Origin: Agrococcus baldri
GTDB taxonomy: Bacteria; Actinomycetota; Actinomycetes; Actinomycetales; Microbacteriaceae
Assembly: GCA_007988785.1 (NCBI GenBank)
Contig: BJUU01000009.1
Coordinates: 1-64,000 of the forward strand
Direction of reading: 5' to 3'
DNA length: 64,000 nt
Each line of letters begins with the position of its first letter. Within the stretch, counting starts at the first letter, position 1. Positions 42,447-49,387 of the stretch are shown piece after piece. Under the pieces are notes generated by a model. It had not been told where the DNA came from. It saw nothing but the letters and a program-made list of their open reading frames with translations, and searched no databases. Both the position numbers and the translations under genes were made by a program.

Positions 42447-42958
42447 GTCGCGTCGCCTTCCGACAGCTCGGCGACGATCGCCAGTCGGTCGGCGGCGTCC
42501 TGTGCGACGCTTCGGTCGAGCCCGCGGATGCTGATCGCGCCGTACGACGACGCGGTCGTCACTCGCAGCGTCGCGAGCCCGAAGAGCTGCTCCAGCGGCC
42601 CGCGCAGCGCGTCGACCGTCTGGATGCGCGAGGTCGGTGCCACGCGCCACTCGACCACCAGCCAGCCGCTCGAGGCGTAGGTCGCCCGTTCGGTCACCTC
42701 CCAGCGGTGCACGCGGTAGCGCCACCACGGCTCGACGCCCACCTTCGCGACGCCCACGAGCGCGACCGCGACGATCGGCGCGACCAGCCACACCCGCGCG
42801 GGCTCCCAGATGACGGCCGCCACGATCAGTGCCGCGAGCGGGATGCCGCACAGCAGCAGGTTGCGCAGCGTCCACCACAGCCGTGCGCGCCGGTCGATCC
42901 GCAGCAGTGGCACCCGAACTCGCACATCCTGGTGCTCCGACGTGTCGTGTGTTGCCAT
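42443..42958 (-). CDS. Bacterial PH-domain membrane protein (YdbS-like)
   Basis: Partner of the YdbT-like protein; 171 aa with two N-terminal membrane helices (LLLCGIPLAALIVAAVIW and VWLVAPIVAVALVGVAKVGV) and one bPH2 domain (YRVHRWEVTERATYASSGWLVVEWRVAPTSRIQTVDALRGPLEQLFGLATL). First gene of the ydbS-ydbT-tetR operon. A TAGAAT -10-like box (minus strand, 42971-42966) ends only six bases before the ATG, so the mRNA may be leaderless; the TetR-type sites lie right upstream. Confidence 0.87.
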   Translation of the reverse strand: MATHDTSEHQDVRVRVPLLRIDRRARLWWTLRNLLLCGIPLAALIVAAVIWEPARVWLVAPIVAVALVGVAKVGVEPWWRYRVHRWEVTERATYASSGWLVVEWRVAPTSRIQTVDALRGPLEQLFGLATLRVTTASSYGAISIRGLDRSVAQDAADRLAIVAELSEGDAT

Positions 42959-42971
42959 GCAGCCATTCTAG

Positions 42972-43008
42972 TCCGATCGGTCAAATTTTCTACCGATTGG
43001 TCAATTTT
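42972..43008. promoter_or_regulatory. Tandem TetR-type operators of the PH-domain/tetR operon
   Basis: Two near-identical sites: CCGATCGGTCAAATTTT from 42973 and CCGATTGGTCAATTTT from 42993, exactly 20 bp apart (two helical turns). On the minus strand each reads TTGACCRATCGG, close to the TTGACC...GGTCAA dyad commonly bound by TetR repressors. They sit immediately upstream of the ydbS-like start and overlap the end of the CPBP gene. Autoregulation by the operon's own TetR is the likely meaning. Confidence 0.65.
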
Positions 43009-43888
43009 GGGCCATCCGTGCCTGCACCCTTCCTTCGCGCACCCAGACCACGGCGACGGCCGCCAGCACGAAGACGGCGGGGATGAGCAGGTGCGGACCG
43101 CCGGATCCCGCCGCCCGCGCGACCGAGAAATCTCCGCCGCCGGCGAGCAGCGTGTTCAGGATCGCCGTGAAGGTGTTGTTCGCCACGTGCCAGGCGATGG
43201 GTGCTTCGAGCCCTCGACTGCGAATGGCCATGACACCCGTCGCGAGGCCGAGGAAGACGTGGTAGCCGAACAGCCACGGGTCGGTCGCGACATGCGAGGC
43301 GGCGAAGACCACGCTCGAGAGGATGAGGCCGATCGCCAGCGCCAGCCGCTCAGGCCTGACCCAAGACGCGACGGCGGGCATGGCTGCGCCACGGAACATC
43401 AGCTCCTCTGCCGCCGCGGTCAGGGGCGTGGTGAGCAGCATGACAGCGATCAGCGCGACGGTCGTGCCCGTGACGCCGAAGCCCACCCACGGCGTGCGAT
43501 CCGGGGCGAGGATTCCCAGCGCGGCGTTGCCGAGCACGGTGGAACCGAGCGCCCAGCCCAGGTAGACGACGAGTCGTCGCCGATCGAGCCTGCGGGGGAA
43601 GCTCAGCACGGCGCGCCAGGAGACCCCTGCGAACCGCGCGACGAGCGGCACGGTCAGGACTCCCGTGACGATCATGCTGAGGTTCACCGCCAGCAGGCGC
43701 AGCGGACTCAGCGTCTCCGTGCCATCGGCCGGCCCTTCCATCTGCTGCGCGACCTGGAAGAGTGCGATCTGCAGGATGAGCATCGCGACCGGCGGCACCA
43801 CGATCACGATGAGCGCGTGCCACCAGCGCATGGAGAGGTGGGAGCCGAATCGGCGGAGATTGCCCCTGCTGTCGGTCTCGGTCATCAT
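43001..43888 (-). CDS. CPBP-family intramembrane metalloprotease
   Basis: Rce1/CPBP-type membrane protease (295 aa, about eight helices). Catalytic motifs are present: TAAAEELMFRGAAMPAV with the EExxxR motif near residue 165, FAASHVAT with the first His, and APIAWHVANNTF with HxxxN. Actinobacterial members act in protein processing or self-immunity to peptides. The start is the double ATG at 43885-43888 after GAGAGGA; the frame open to 44056 is not used. A tandem palindrome (43918-43943) lies 30 bp upstream and is probably its operator. Confidence 0.88.
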   Translation of the reverse strand: MMTETDSRGNLRRFGSHLSMRWWHALIVIVVPPVAMLILQIALFQVAQQMEGPADGTETLSPLRLLAVNLSMIVTGVLTVPLVARFAGVSWRAVLSFPRRLDRRRLVVYLGWALGSTVLGNAALGILAPDRTPWVGFGVTGTTVALIAVMLLTTPLTAAAEELMFRGAAMPAVASWVRPERLALAIGLILSSVVFAASHVATDPWLFGYHVFLGLATGVMAIRSRGLEAPIAWHVANNTFTAILNTLLAGGGDFSVARAAGSGGPHLLIPAVFVLAAVAVVWVREGRVQARMAQN

Positions 43889-43917
43889 CGTCCTCTCTCT
43901 GCGCGCTGTCGATCGAT

Positions 43918-43943
43918 AGTACAGCGTACTAGTACTGTGTACT
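43918..43943. promoter_or_regulatory. Tandem palindromic operator AGTACNNNGTACT x2
   Basis: Two abutting 13-bp palindromes, AGTACAGCGTACT (43918-43930) and AGTACTGTGTACT (43931-43943), together form a near-symmetrical 26-bp element. It lies 30 bp before the CPBP protease start (minus strand) and just before a plus-strand GTGATG (43945-43950) that opens a decayed frame. This pattern suits a dimeric repressor of the TetR or GntR kind. No intact regulator gene is adjacent; one may have been lost when the neighbouring IS481 inserted. Confidence 0.6.
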
Positions 43944-44033
43944 AGTGATGTCGGCGAGCACGCGATCGACGCACGGGAACCGTCGTTACTGTCGAGAGCG
44001 CACGGGCGGTGCGACGAGACGAGCGAGTGAGCG

Positions 44034-44237
44034 ATGGCCGATGGCAATGGGATCAAAAACGGCGCACGCAGCGAGGACGACGGCCTCCCCGTCTACTAGC
44101 CACCCTTCGGCCTCGACGAGATGCCGGGCTTCTGCGACCGGCTGATCGACCTCCTGCTGGCCGGCGAGGCGGCCGAGGAGTTCGCCTTCGAGGGCGTCGA
44201 CGTCGATTCGACGCAGGGCGTGCGGATGTCGGTGTGA
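44034..44237 (+). pseudogene. Short reading frame interrupted by an in-frame amber codon
   Basis: ATG at 44034 opens MADGNGIKNGARSEDDGLPV-Tyr, then TAG at 44097. The same frame continues without break for 45 codons (PPFGLDEMPGFCDRLIDLLL, then EFAFEGVDVDSTQGVRMSV) to TGA at 44235. The second part looks like ordinary GC-biased coding sequence with a sensible amphipathic helix. I recognise no family. Either a C-terminal fragment of a decayed gene with a nonsense mutation (CAG to TAG fits) or an unusual readthrough ORF; decay next to an IS scar is more likely. Confidence 0.45.
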
Positions 44238-44245
44238 TCGTTAAC

Positions 44246-44729
44246 TCCTGAGTCGCGTCATCGTGGACGGATCGGGTGCGGTGATCGTTGACCGGTGAGT
44301 CGCGTCATCGTTGACAGGGCGACTCGTCGACGATCGGTCATGCACTCTCGTGACAAGAACCTTGTGATCGTTCGCTCTGTCGTCGATCAAAGTCTGAGCA
44401 CGGCGCAGGTCGCGGCTCGATGTGGTCTCTCCCGAGAGTGGATCCACGCTGCGCTACGCCGGCGAACTCCGGCACCTCGGCATCGGACGCGCGCACGCCA
44501 GCCAACCGGTCCTGATGCTCATCCACGACCAGCACGTGATCACCAGCCACGCCGACACTGGGGAAGTCATCGCCGAGCACCACATCGACCCCGACCGCGA
44601 CTACCAACGCCCCACCCGACCACCGCGTGATCGTTGACCCGATGAGTCGCGACATGCACGACAGGCCGCGCGAACCTACGAAAAAAGTCCCGAGCCGCGA
44701 CACCGTGTCAACGATGTCGCGACTCAGGA
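44246..44729. mobile_element. IS481-family element, internally deleted (mini-IS)
   Basis: Imperfect terminal inverted repeats of about 23 bp bound the element: the left end starts TCCTGAGTCGCGTCATCG at 44246, and the right end (44706-44729) is its inverse with two or so differences. Inside are the start and the end of an IS481 transposase with the middle missing. The motif GTGATCGTTGAC followed by TGAGTCGCG recurs near 44281 and 44627 as well. Total about 0.48 kb compared with about 1.3 kb for a full element. It can only move if supplied with transposase. The right end lies 5 bp from the tRNA-Pro 3' end sequence. Confidence 0.75.
44340..44637 (+). pseudogene. IS481 transposase remnant (N-terminus joined to C-terminus)
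   Basis: ATG 44340 begins MHSRDKNLVIVRSVVDQSLS, then TAQVAARCGLSREWIHAALRR, the typical IS481 helix-turn-helix. From about 44450 the adjacent frame gives LRYAGELRHLGIGRAHASQP and GEVIAEHHIDPDRDYQRP, which is the transposase C-terminus. The catalytic DDE domain between them is absent, and the join is out of frame around the sequence CACGCTGCGCTACGCC, suggesting a short-homology deletion of roughly 0.8 kb. Confidence 0.75.
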
Positions 44730-44776
44730 CACTGTCGGGCTGACAGGATTTGAACCTGCGACCCCCTGACCCCCAG
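44609..44776. repeat. 168-bp direct repeat, left copy (IS481 end + tRNA-Pro 3' half)
   Basis: Identical to 52778-52945 except for two substitutions near 44655 and 44663. It contains the transposase tail and right end of IS481 (to 44729), 5 bp, then the complement of the 3' half of tRNA-Pro (44735-44776), ending exactly within the anticodon loop. Beyond 44776 the sequences diverge. This is the outer, displaced-tRNA-end junction of the island. Confidence 0.85.
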
Positions 44777-44926
44777 GTGCCGGAATCGACGGCTCTACCG
44801 CCCCTGACCTGGGGTTTTCCGTTTCGGCCGCTTGCTCTGGGCATCTCGTCTTGCAGCGTTTGCAGGCTGTTGGTCACTTGATTGGTCCACTTCGGTTGTC
44901 CGCGTCACGCCGACGTCGGCGCACTC

Positions 44927-45925
44927 TCAACTCGCTGCCTTTCGGATGTTGCAGATCAGGTGGGCGAGGACCGAGTTGCCGCGAGTGTGGTCCCCACCCT
45001 TCGACAGGGGAACGACGTGGTCCAAGCTCGCGCTCATGGCATCGGGGTGTAGCACTTGTGGATCGACCTTCCCTCCGCAGATGCCGCAAGTCCAAGCGTC
45101 TCGTTCGTACACCTCCACTGGATCAAACCGCTCGATGGTGGCTTCTGAACGGGCCCGGCGCTCGTGCTTTGCCGCATTGCTGCTGACTCGGCGACGACGA
45201 TCCATCTCCGCTCGGTAGCGCGACGAGTGCATCGGCTCGGGGTAGGCCGGTGCGTCAACAGGGACGGCGGCGTAGCACTCCCAGAAGAAGTAGTCCACGC
45301 CGTCGGGCTGTAGATCCGTGATCCGCTCGCGGCGCCATTGGCACAGGACGCCGTTGATGCCGAAGGTGTGGCTGAATAGCTGACCCTCAAGGCGTTCGCC
45401 TCCTGGACCGTGCGGTCCGATCACCAGGGACGAGTAGTAGCCATCATCAGTCGCCCCTGCTACGAACATGTCACCGCTCTCGGCAACGGCTGCGACGATG
45501 CGCGAGGTGAAGTAGCCATCGGGCATGTCCTGGACGAGGTACTGGGTCAAGATGCCGTAGCGCTCGACCACATCACCTGGATGCGGCCCGTACCCCTCCC
45601 ACTCGATAGGCAGTTCGGGCGGGCGCGCATCCGGCAGGGTGCGGAAGACACGAGGGCCGCTGGTTCGTGGGTTCGGTCGCGGCCCGGTGGCTTCGCCCGC
45701 CGCCGCCACTCGTTCGGCGTTGATGCTCGCGCTTCCGCGACCGTAGCGGCGACGCAGGAGGTTGTTGCACCGTCCGGAGCACACGTGTCGGTCTCGTTGC
45801 ACCCAGTGGGCGCTCGCCGGCACCGGCTTGCCACAAATCACGCAGGGCTCTCCGCCCTTGGCTCGGCCATCTGGATGTTTCAGTGCCTCATCCATGACGC
45901 GGAAGTGAGCGTCTTGATCTGCCAT
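44927..45925 (-). CDS. HNH endonuclease-domain protein with N-terminal zinc finger
   Basis: 332-aa protein. Near the N-terminus CVICGKPV and later HVCSGRCNN form a four-cysteine zinc site. The middle (~190 residues) is of no family I know. The last ~65 residues are an HNH nuclease: VYERDAWTCGICGGKVDP, then SLDHVVPLSKGGDHTRGNSVLAHLICNIRKA, with the catalytic His and Asn and a Cys pair. Start ATG at 45925. It is the last of a minus-strand series after the RloC-like ATPase and an unknown gene (44-53-base gaps), so probably the nuclease effector or partner in that set. Confidence 0.82.
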   Translation of the reverse strand: MADQDAHFRVMDEALKHPDGRAKGGEPCVICGKPVPASAHWVQRDRHVCSGRCNNLLRRRYGRGSASINAERVAAAGEATGPRPNPRTSGPRVFRTLPDARPPELPIEWEGYGPHPGDVVERYGILTQYLVQDMPDGYFTSRIVAAVAESGDMFVAGATDDGYYSSLVIGPHGPGGERLEGQLFSHTFGINGVLCQWRRERITDLQPDGVDYFFWECYAAVPVDAPAYPEPMHSSRYRAEMDRRRRVSSNAAKHERRARSEATIERFDPVEVYERDAWTCGICGGKVDPQVLHPDAMSASLDHVVPLSKGGDHTRGNSVLAHLICNIRKAAS

Positions 45926-45969
45926 GAGAGTCTGTCTTTGCGTCGGTGATGACGGTCGAGTCGCGTCTA

Positions 45970-46680
45970 CTACGCGAATCTGAAGTCCCGATAGGTGCTT
46001 CTCACGTTGAAGCGGCGTCCTTGCTTCCTGCGTTCCAGGAAGCCCGTGATCGTCTCGATGTCGTTGGGCCGCATCTTCAGCTCACGGCACTTGGCTCGAA
46101 CTTGCTCAACGGTGATGGGGGCCCATCGTTCCGGGCAGTTCATCATGTCCGCCTTGAGCTTGTCTTCTTCGTTCCACTTCAGACCCGAGTCGTATCCAGC
46201 TGCCCAAGCGGCGATGTGCTCCAGGATCTCCCCGACGCCGTTCGGCAACGGCTCGGCAGCTTCCACGGGTGCCGGCTGAGGTGCGGGCTGCACAGTCTGA
46301 CCGGGCAGAAGTCGCACTGGGTTCGCGTCCTCGATCCACGTCGCAGTCTCGGCCCGCCCCCACTCGATGACGACAAGCGCATCTGCGTCTGCGCCCCAAA
46401 GATCGTTGAGGTGCTTCCGGTCCGGCCAGGCATAGAGCACACGGTGATTCGCGAGCGAGCCCGTGAACAAGCCGCGCCACGTGAGGTGTGTGACTCCTGG
46501 ACGGGCAGCAACGCGCCGGAGGATGTCGCTGTCGAACTGCTTCTGCGGCGTTACGACAACGATGGAACCGCCACGCTGATCCAGAAGCCACTGGACGGCG
46601 CGGGCGTTCTGAGACTCACGCGAGTCTTGCTTGCCCAGTTGCGACACTGCAACCGGGAAGGGGTACTCCGTCGATGACAT
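45970..46680 (-). CDS. Unrecognised 236-aa protein in defence cassette
   Basis: I do not recognise this family. The N-terminal ~110 residues alternate strands and helices (SIVVVTPQKQFDSDILRRVA, THLTWRGLFTGSLANHRVLY, LVVIEWGRAETATWIED), like a Rossmann-type or helicase-fragment fold without a P-loop. A Pro/Ala-rich linker follows (PAPQPAPVEAAEP), then a helical C-terminal domain (WNEEDKLKADMMNCPERWAP, KCRELKMRPNDIETITGFLERRKQGRRF) with a basic end that could bind nucleic acid. ATG at 46680 has AAGGAG. It sits between the ATPase and the HNH gene, so it probably belongs to the same system. Confidence 0.7.
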   Translation of the reverse strand: MSSTEYPFPVAVSQLGKQDSRESQNARAVQWLLDQRGGSIVVVTPQKQFDSDILRRVAARPGVTHLTWRGLFTGSLANHRVLYAWPDRKHLNDLWGADADALVVIEWGRAETATWIEDANPVRLLPGQTVQPAPQPAPVEAAEPLPNGVGEILEHIAAWAAGYDSGLKWNEEDKLKADMMNCPERWAPITVEQVRAKCRELKMRPNDIETITGFLERRKQGRRFNVRSTYRDFRFA

Positions 46681-46733
46681 GCGGCCGCTCCTTGCTCAGT
46701 CCGTGAGCGGAATCTTTCGCTCACCACGGGTTA

Positions 46734-49298
46734 TCACTTGGACAGGTACTTTCGGACGCGCTTCTGCCAGTCGGTCAGGCGTGTCAGTTCGCGTTCGAGG
46801 TCTGCGGGTTCCGGTGCGACGTAGTTGGTCTCGGCGGACTTGTCATGGCGTCTTCCCCAGAGTGACGTAGCACCGTAGCCGTCCTGTACGTCTTGGTTGT
46901 CGGCGTCGGTGATCTCTGCCAGCAGGCGGAACTTCATCATCCTTACTTGTGAGCTTCCGCGGTCGAACACTTGGTTCATGACCTCGGTCGTGACGCTGCG
47001 TTCCCATGTCTCGGAGAGGTACCCCGCCCATGTCGCCACGCTTTCTTCCCACTGGTCTTGAACGAGCCCCGAGCGCTCCTTCTTGAGCCTCGCGAGTTCG
47101 CTGGTGAGGTGGGTGACGCGTGAGCCGAAGTCCTTTGCTTTCCAGGGGAAGCTCTCGATGCAGATGCCGGGTTCGGCCCCGCGCCGCTCCACAGCGCGCT
47201 CAGTGAGAGCAACGCCCTCTCGCTCTGCGGCCGCGGCAAGATCGCCGGTGAACGCGACATCGTGAGTGAATACAACGACCTGCCGGTCTTGAGCGAGTTG
47301 CGCCAGTCGCTCGGCGACTTTGTCTCGTCGAACGTGGTCCAGCGACGTGACTGGGTCATCAAAGATGAGTGCGGACTTCGACTGATCGAAGACTGCCTCG
47401 GTGAAGAACCCGGCAAGTCCGAGAGCGGTCTGCTCGCCCTCACTGAGCACGGTGTGCGCAGCCACGCTCTTGGCGGCCCCGAGCAGGCCGGGCTTTTGGT
47501 TCAGCTGTCCTTTACGTCCGCCAAGATCCTGCAAGGTCACCTTCTGAAGTCGCAGGCGTTCGGTTTCTCGGGTGAAACGGTCCAGGATGCGATCGGTGGC
47601 GTACTCGCGAGTCAGCGCCGAGGCCTTCTGGGTGATGCTGTTGGTGTCCGCAGCGGTGCGTGCCACCTTCAATGCTCTCAACTGGCGCAGGCGCTGGACC
47701 TCGGCTTTGACCTTGTCTGCCGACTCCGAGAGTCGGACGCGTGCCTGCAACTCGGCCTTCTCGGTTCTCAGGTCGGTCACCGCAGTTTCGAATTGCGTCA
47801 CGTCTGCAGCAGAGGCGCGTTCCTGGAGCTGCGAAGCAAGACCGGCTAGCTTGCTGGGGGTGTCCATTGCGGCGAGTGCCGTCGGAGCGGGGTCTTCACT
47901 GGTCAAGTGCTGCACGACGGCATCACGTTGATCCTCAAGCTTGGTGAGCAGCGCCGTGGCTGTGCCACCGAGTTGAGCGTCGTGCGCCTCCAAGGCAGTG
48001 AGAGCGGCGGTCCGGGCAGGTGTCGCGAAGTCCAGCGTTCGCAGTTCGCTGAGAGTCGCGGCGAAGTTCTGCTCGGCGGTAAGGGCGTCGCGTTCGGTGG
48101 TGTCGGTCATGTACTGGTCAAAGCGGCGAAGGCGAGTCTTGGCTTCGTCGTCGAGCACCTGCTGGCACAGTACGCAGACCGCCCGTTCTCCGGTGACGGG
48201 GAACTGGTGGGCGTGATACGCCTCGGCGATTGAGTAGTTTCGTGCTGCGGTCCACAGCAGGCGCCAGGTCTCCGAACCCACCCCTGGCAGTGGCTCATCG
48301 TCGAACGAGGAGGCGGCCGCGATCGACGCTGCCGCCCGCGCATTGGCAGCTATGGAGCGAAGTTCGTGCCGCGCATCTGTCTTCTCCGCACCCAAGGCTT
48401 CGAGCAAGCGGGCCAGGTCGTCGCCCAAGGTCTTGACTTGGTTCGCGAGCGCCGTGAGTCGAGACCGTTCCTTCTGCGGGTCTGTCGCCGCGAGCCTCGC
48501 CTGCTCCTGCAGCACGTCGCCCAGTCGCTCGTTGGTACCTGCCGCCAGGGTGGTCGCGGCTTCGATCTGCGTCTCGGTGGTAGCAGCGGTCAGGGTGGCC
48601 AGGAAGGCTCCCGCCGTTGTTGTTGGGAGCAAGCCCAGATCGAGTGCCTTGGCCTCATTGCTCTTGATCCGTGCGGCGATGTCGCTCCGAGCCTCGTCGC
48701 ACACCCGGATGAGACCGTCGAGGAGAGTCAATGCCGAGGGGCGGTACGAGATCGTCGATTCTTTGGTGAGGTACTCATCTCCACAGCGCTCGTCGTAGAA
48801 GCTCATCTTCAGCAGTTCCGGCGGCGGCGCTGAAGGGAATGTCAGCGTTCGGTCCTGGCCTCCGACGCGGTAAAGCAGTGCCCCGGAGGGCTCGTCCGGT
48901 GAATCGTGGAACACGTTGGGGAGGATGTCGGCGCGGTGGCGGGCCTTGACCATCGCTTTGATCAAGCGTGCATATCCAGACTTGCCGCTGCCGTTGTCGC
49001 CGTAGATGACTGTGATGCCGGTCGTGGCGAAGTTGAGGCGCTGTCCGTCCACGAGAGCGTTCACTCCGCGAAGGTCGGCGACCGCCGAGAGGTCTACCTG
49101 CTCGACCACCGCGGACTTCACCTGAATGCTCTTGGCCTCCTGGCTCGGCGCGCTGTTGGTGTCCTCCAGAACCTCATCGACAACGGCCGTGATCTGGGTC
49201 GGTCCGTATGTTTCACCGTTCGCGAGAGCGACCAGCACGTCTTGCTGCCAGCCAGGGCGGTCCAACGCCCACGCGATGATGTCGCTCTCGATCGTCAT
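46734..49298 (-). CDS. RloC/PrrC-like zinc-hook ABC ATPase (putative anticodon nuclease)
   Basis: 854-aa SMC-like ABC ATPase. Walker A is YGDNGSGKSGYARLIK (Lys ~106). A long coiled-coil region (~190-600) carries CVLC at 375-378, a zinc-hook motif as in Rad50 and RloC. The ABC signature is VLSEGEQ (~618), Walker B ALIFDDPVTSLD (~643), and the switch His is in VVVFTHD (~679). The C-terminal ~100 residues contain SETWER (~762-767) and WGRRHDK (~814-820), resembling the region of RloC/PrrC holding the Arg-Glu-His nuclease residues; the usual Arg before Glu appears as Ser here. Such proteins sense phage infection and cleave tRNA. Function is family-based inference. Confidence 0.8.
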   Translation of the reverse strand: MTIESDIIAWALDRPGWQQDVLVALANGETYGPTQITAVVDEVLEDTNSAPSQEAKSIQVKSAVVEQVDLSAVADLRGVNALVDGQRLNFATTGITVIYGDNGSGKSGYARLIKAMVKARHRADILPNVFHDSPDEPSGALLYRVGGQDRTLTFPSAPPPELLKMSFYDERCGDEYLTKESTISYRPSALTLLDGLIRVCDEARSDIAARIKSNEAKALDLGLLPTTTAGAFLATLTAATTETQIEAATTLAAGTNERLGDVLQEQARLAATDPQKERSRLTALANQVKTLGDDLARLLEALGAEKTDARHELRSIAANARAAASIAAASSFDDEPLPGVGSETWRLLWTAARNYSIAEAYHAHQFPVTGERAVCVLCQQVLDDEAKTRLRRFDQYMTDTTERDALTAEQNFAATLSELRTLDFATPARTAALTALEAHDAQLGGTATALLTKLEDQRDAVVQHLTSEDPAPTALAAMDTPSKLAGLASQLQERASAADVTQFETAVTDLRTEKAELQARVRLSESADKVKAEVQRLRQLRALKVARTAADTNSITQKASALTREYATDRILDRFTRETERLRLQKVTLQDLGGRKGQLNQKPGLLGAAKSVAAHTVLSEGEQTALGLAGFFTEAVFDQSKSALIFDDPVTSLDHVRRDKVAERLAQLAQDRQVVVFTHDVAFTGDLAAAAEREGVALTERAVERRGAEPGICIESFPWKAKDFGSRVTHLTSELARLKKERSGLVQDQWEESVATWAGYLSETWERSVTTEVMNQVFDRGSSQVRMMKFRLLAEITDADNQDVQDGYGATSLWGRRHDKSAETNYVAPEPADLERELTRLTDWQKRVRKYLSK

Positions 49299-49349
49299 GC
49301 CTCATGATCTCACCCGTCCGTACCTGTGCCCTGGAACTGCGCCGCCCAT

Positions 49350-49383
49350 CCGGGTCGGGTGGGTGCGGACGGACCCGACCCGG
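49350..49383. terminator. Strong hairpin between Abi/HEPN gene and ATPase gene
   Basis: CCGGGTCGGGT (49350-49360) and ACCCGACCCGG (49373-49383) are perfectly complementary, 11 bp, with a 12-base loop. It begins 4 bases past the stop of the HEPN gene on the minus strand and ends about 50 bases before the ATPase start. No T-run follows. It could end the HEPN transcript or lower read-through into the ATPase. Confidence 0.55.
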
Positions 49384-49387
49384 CGGT

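Noticed and set aside
44338..44877. 179-codon minus-strand frame across the IS481 element and tRNA fragment
   Set aside because: It reads through IS481 antisense and the tRNA 3' half, so it cannot be a genuine gene; no motif in the part beyond 44777.
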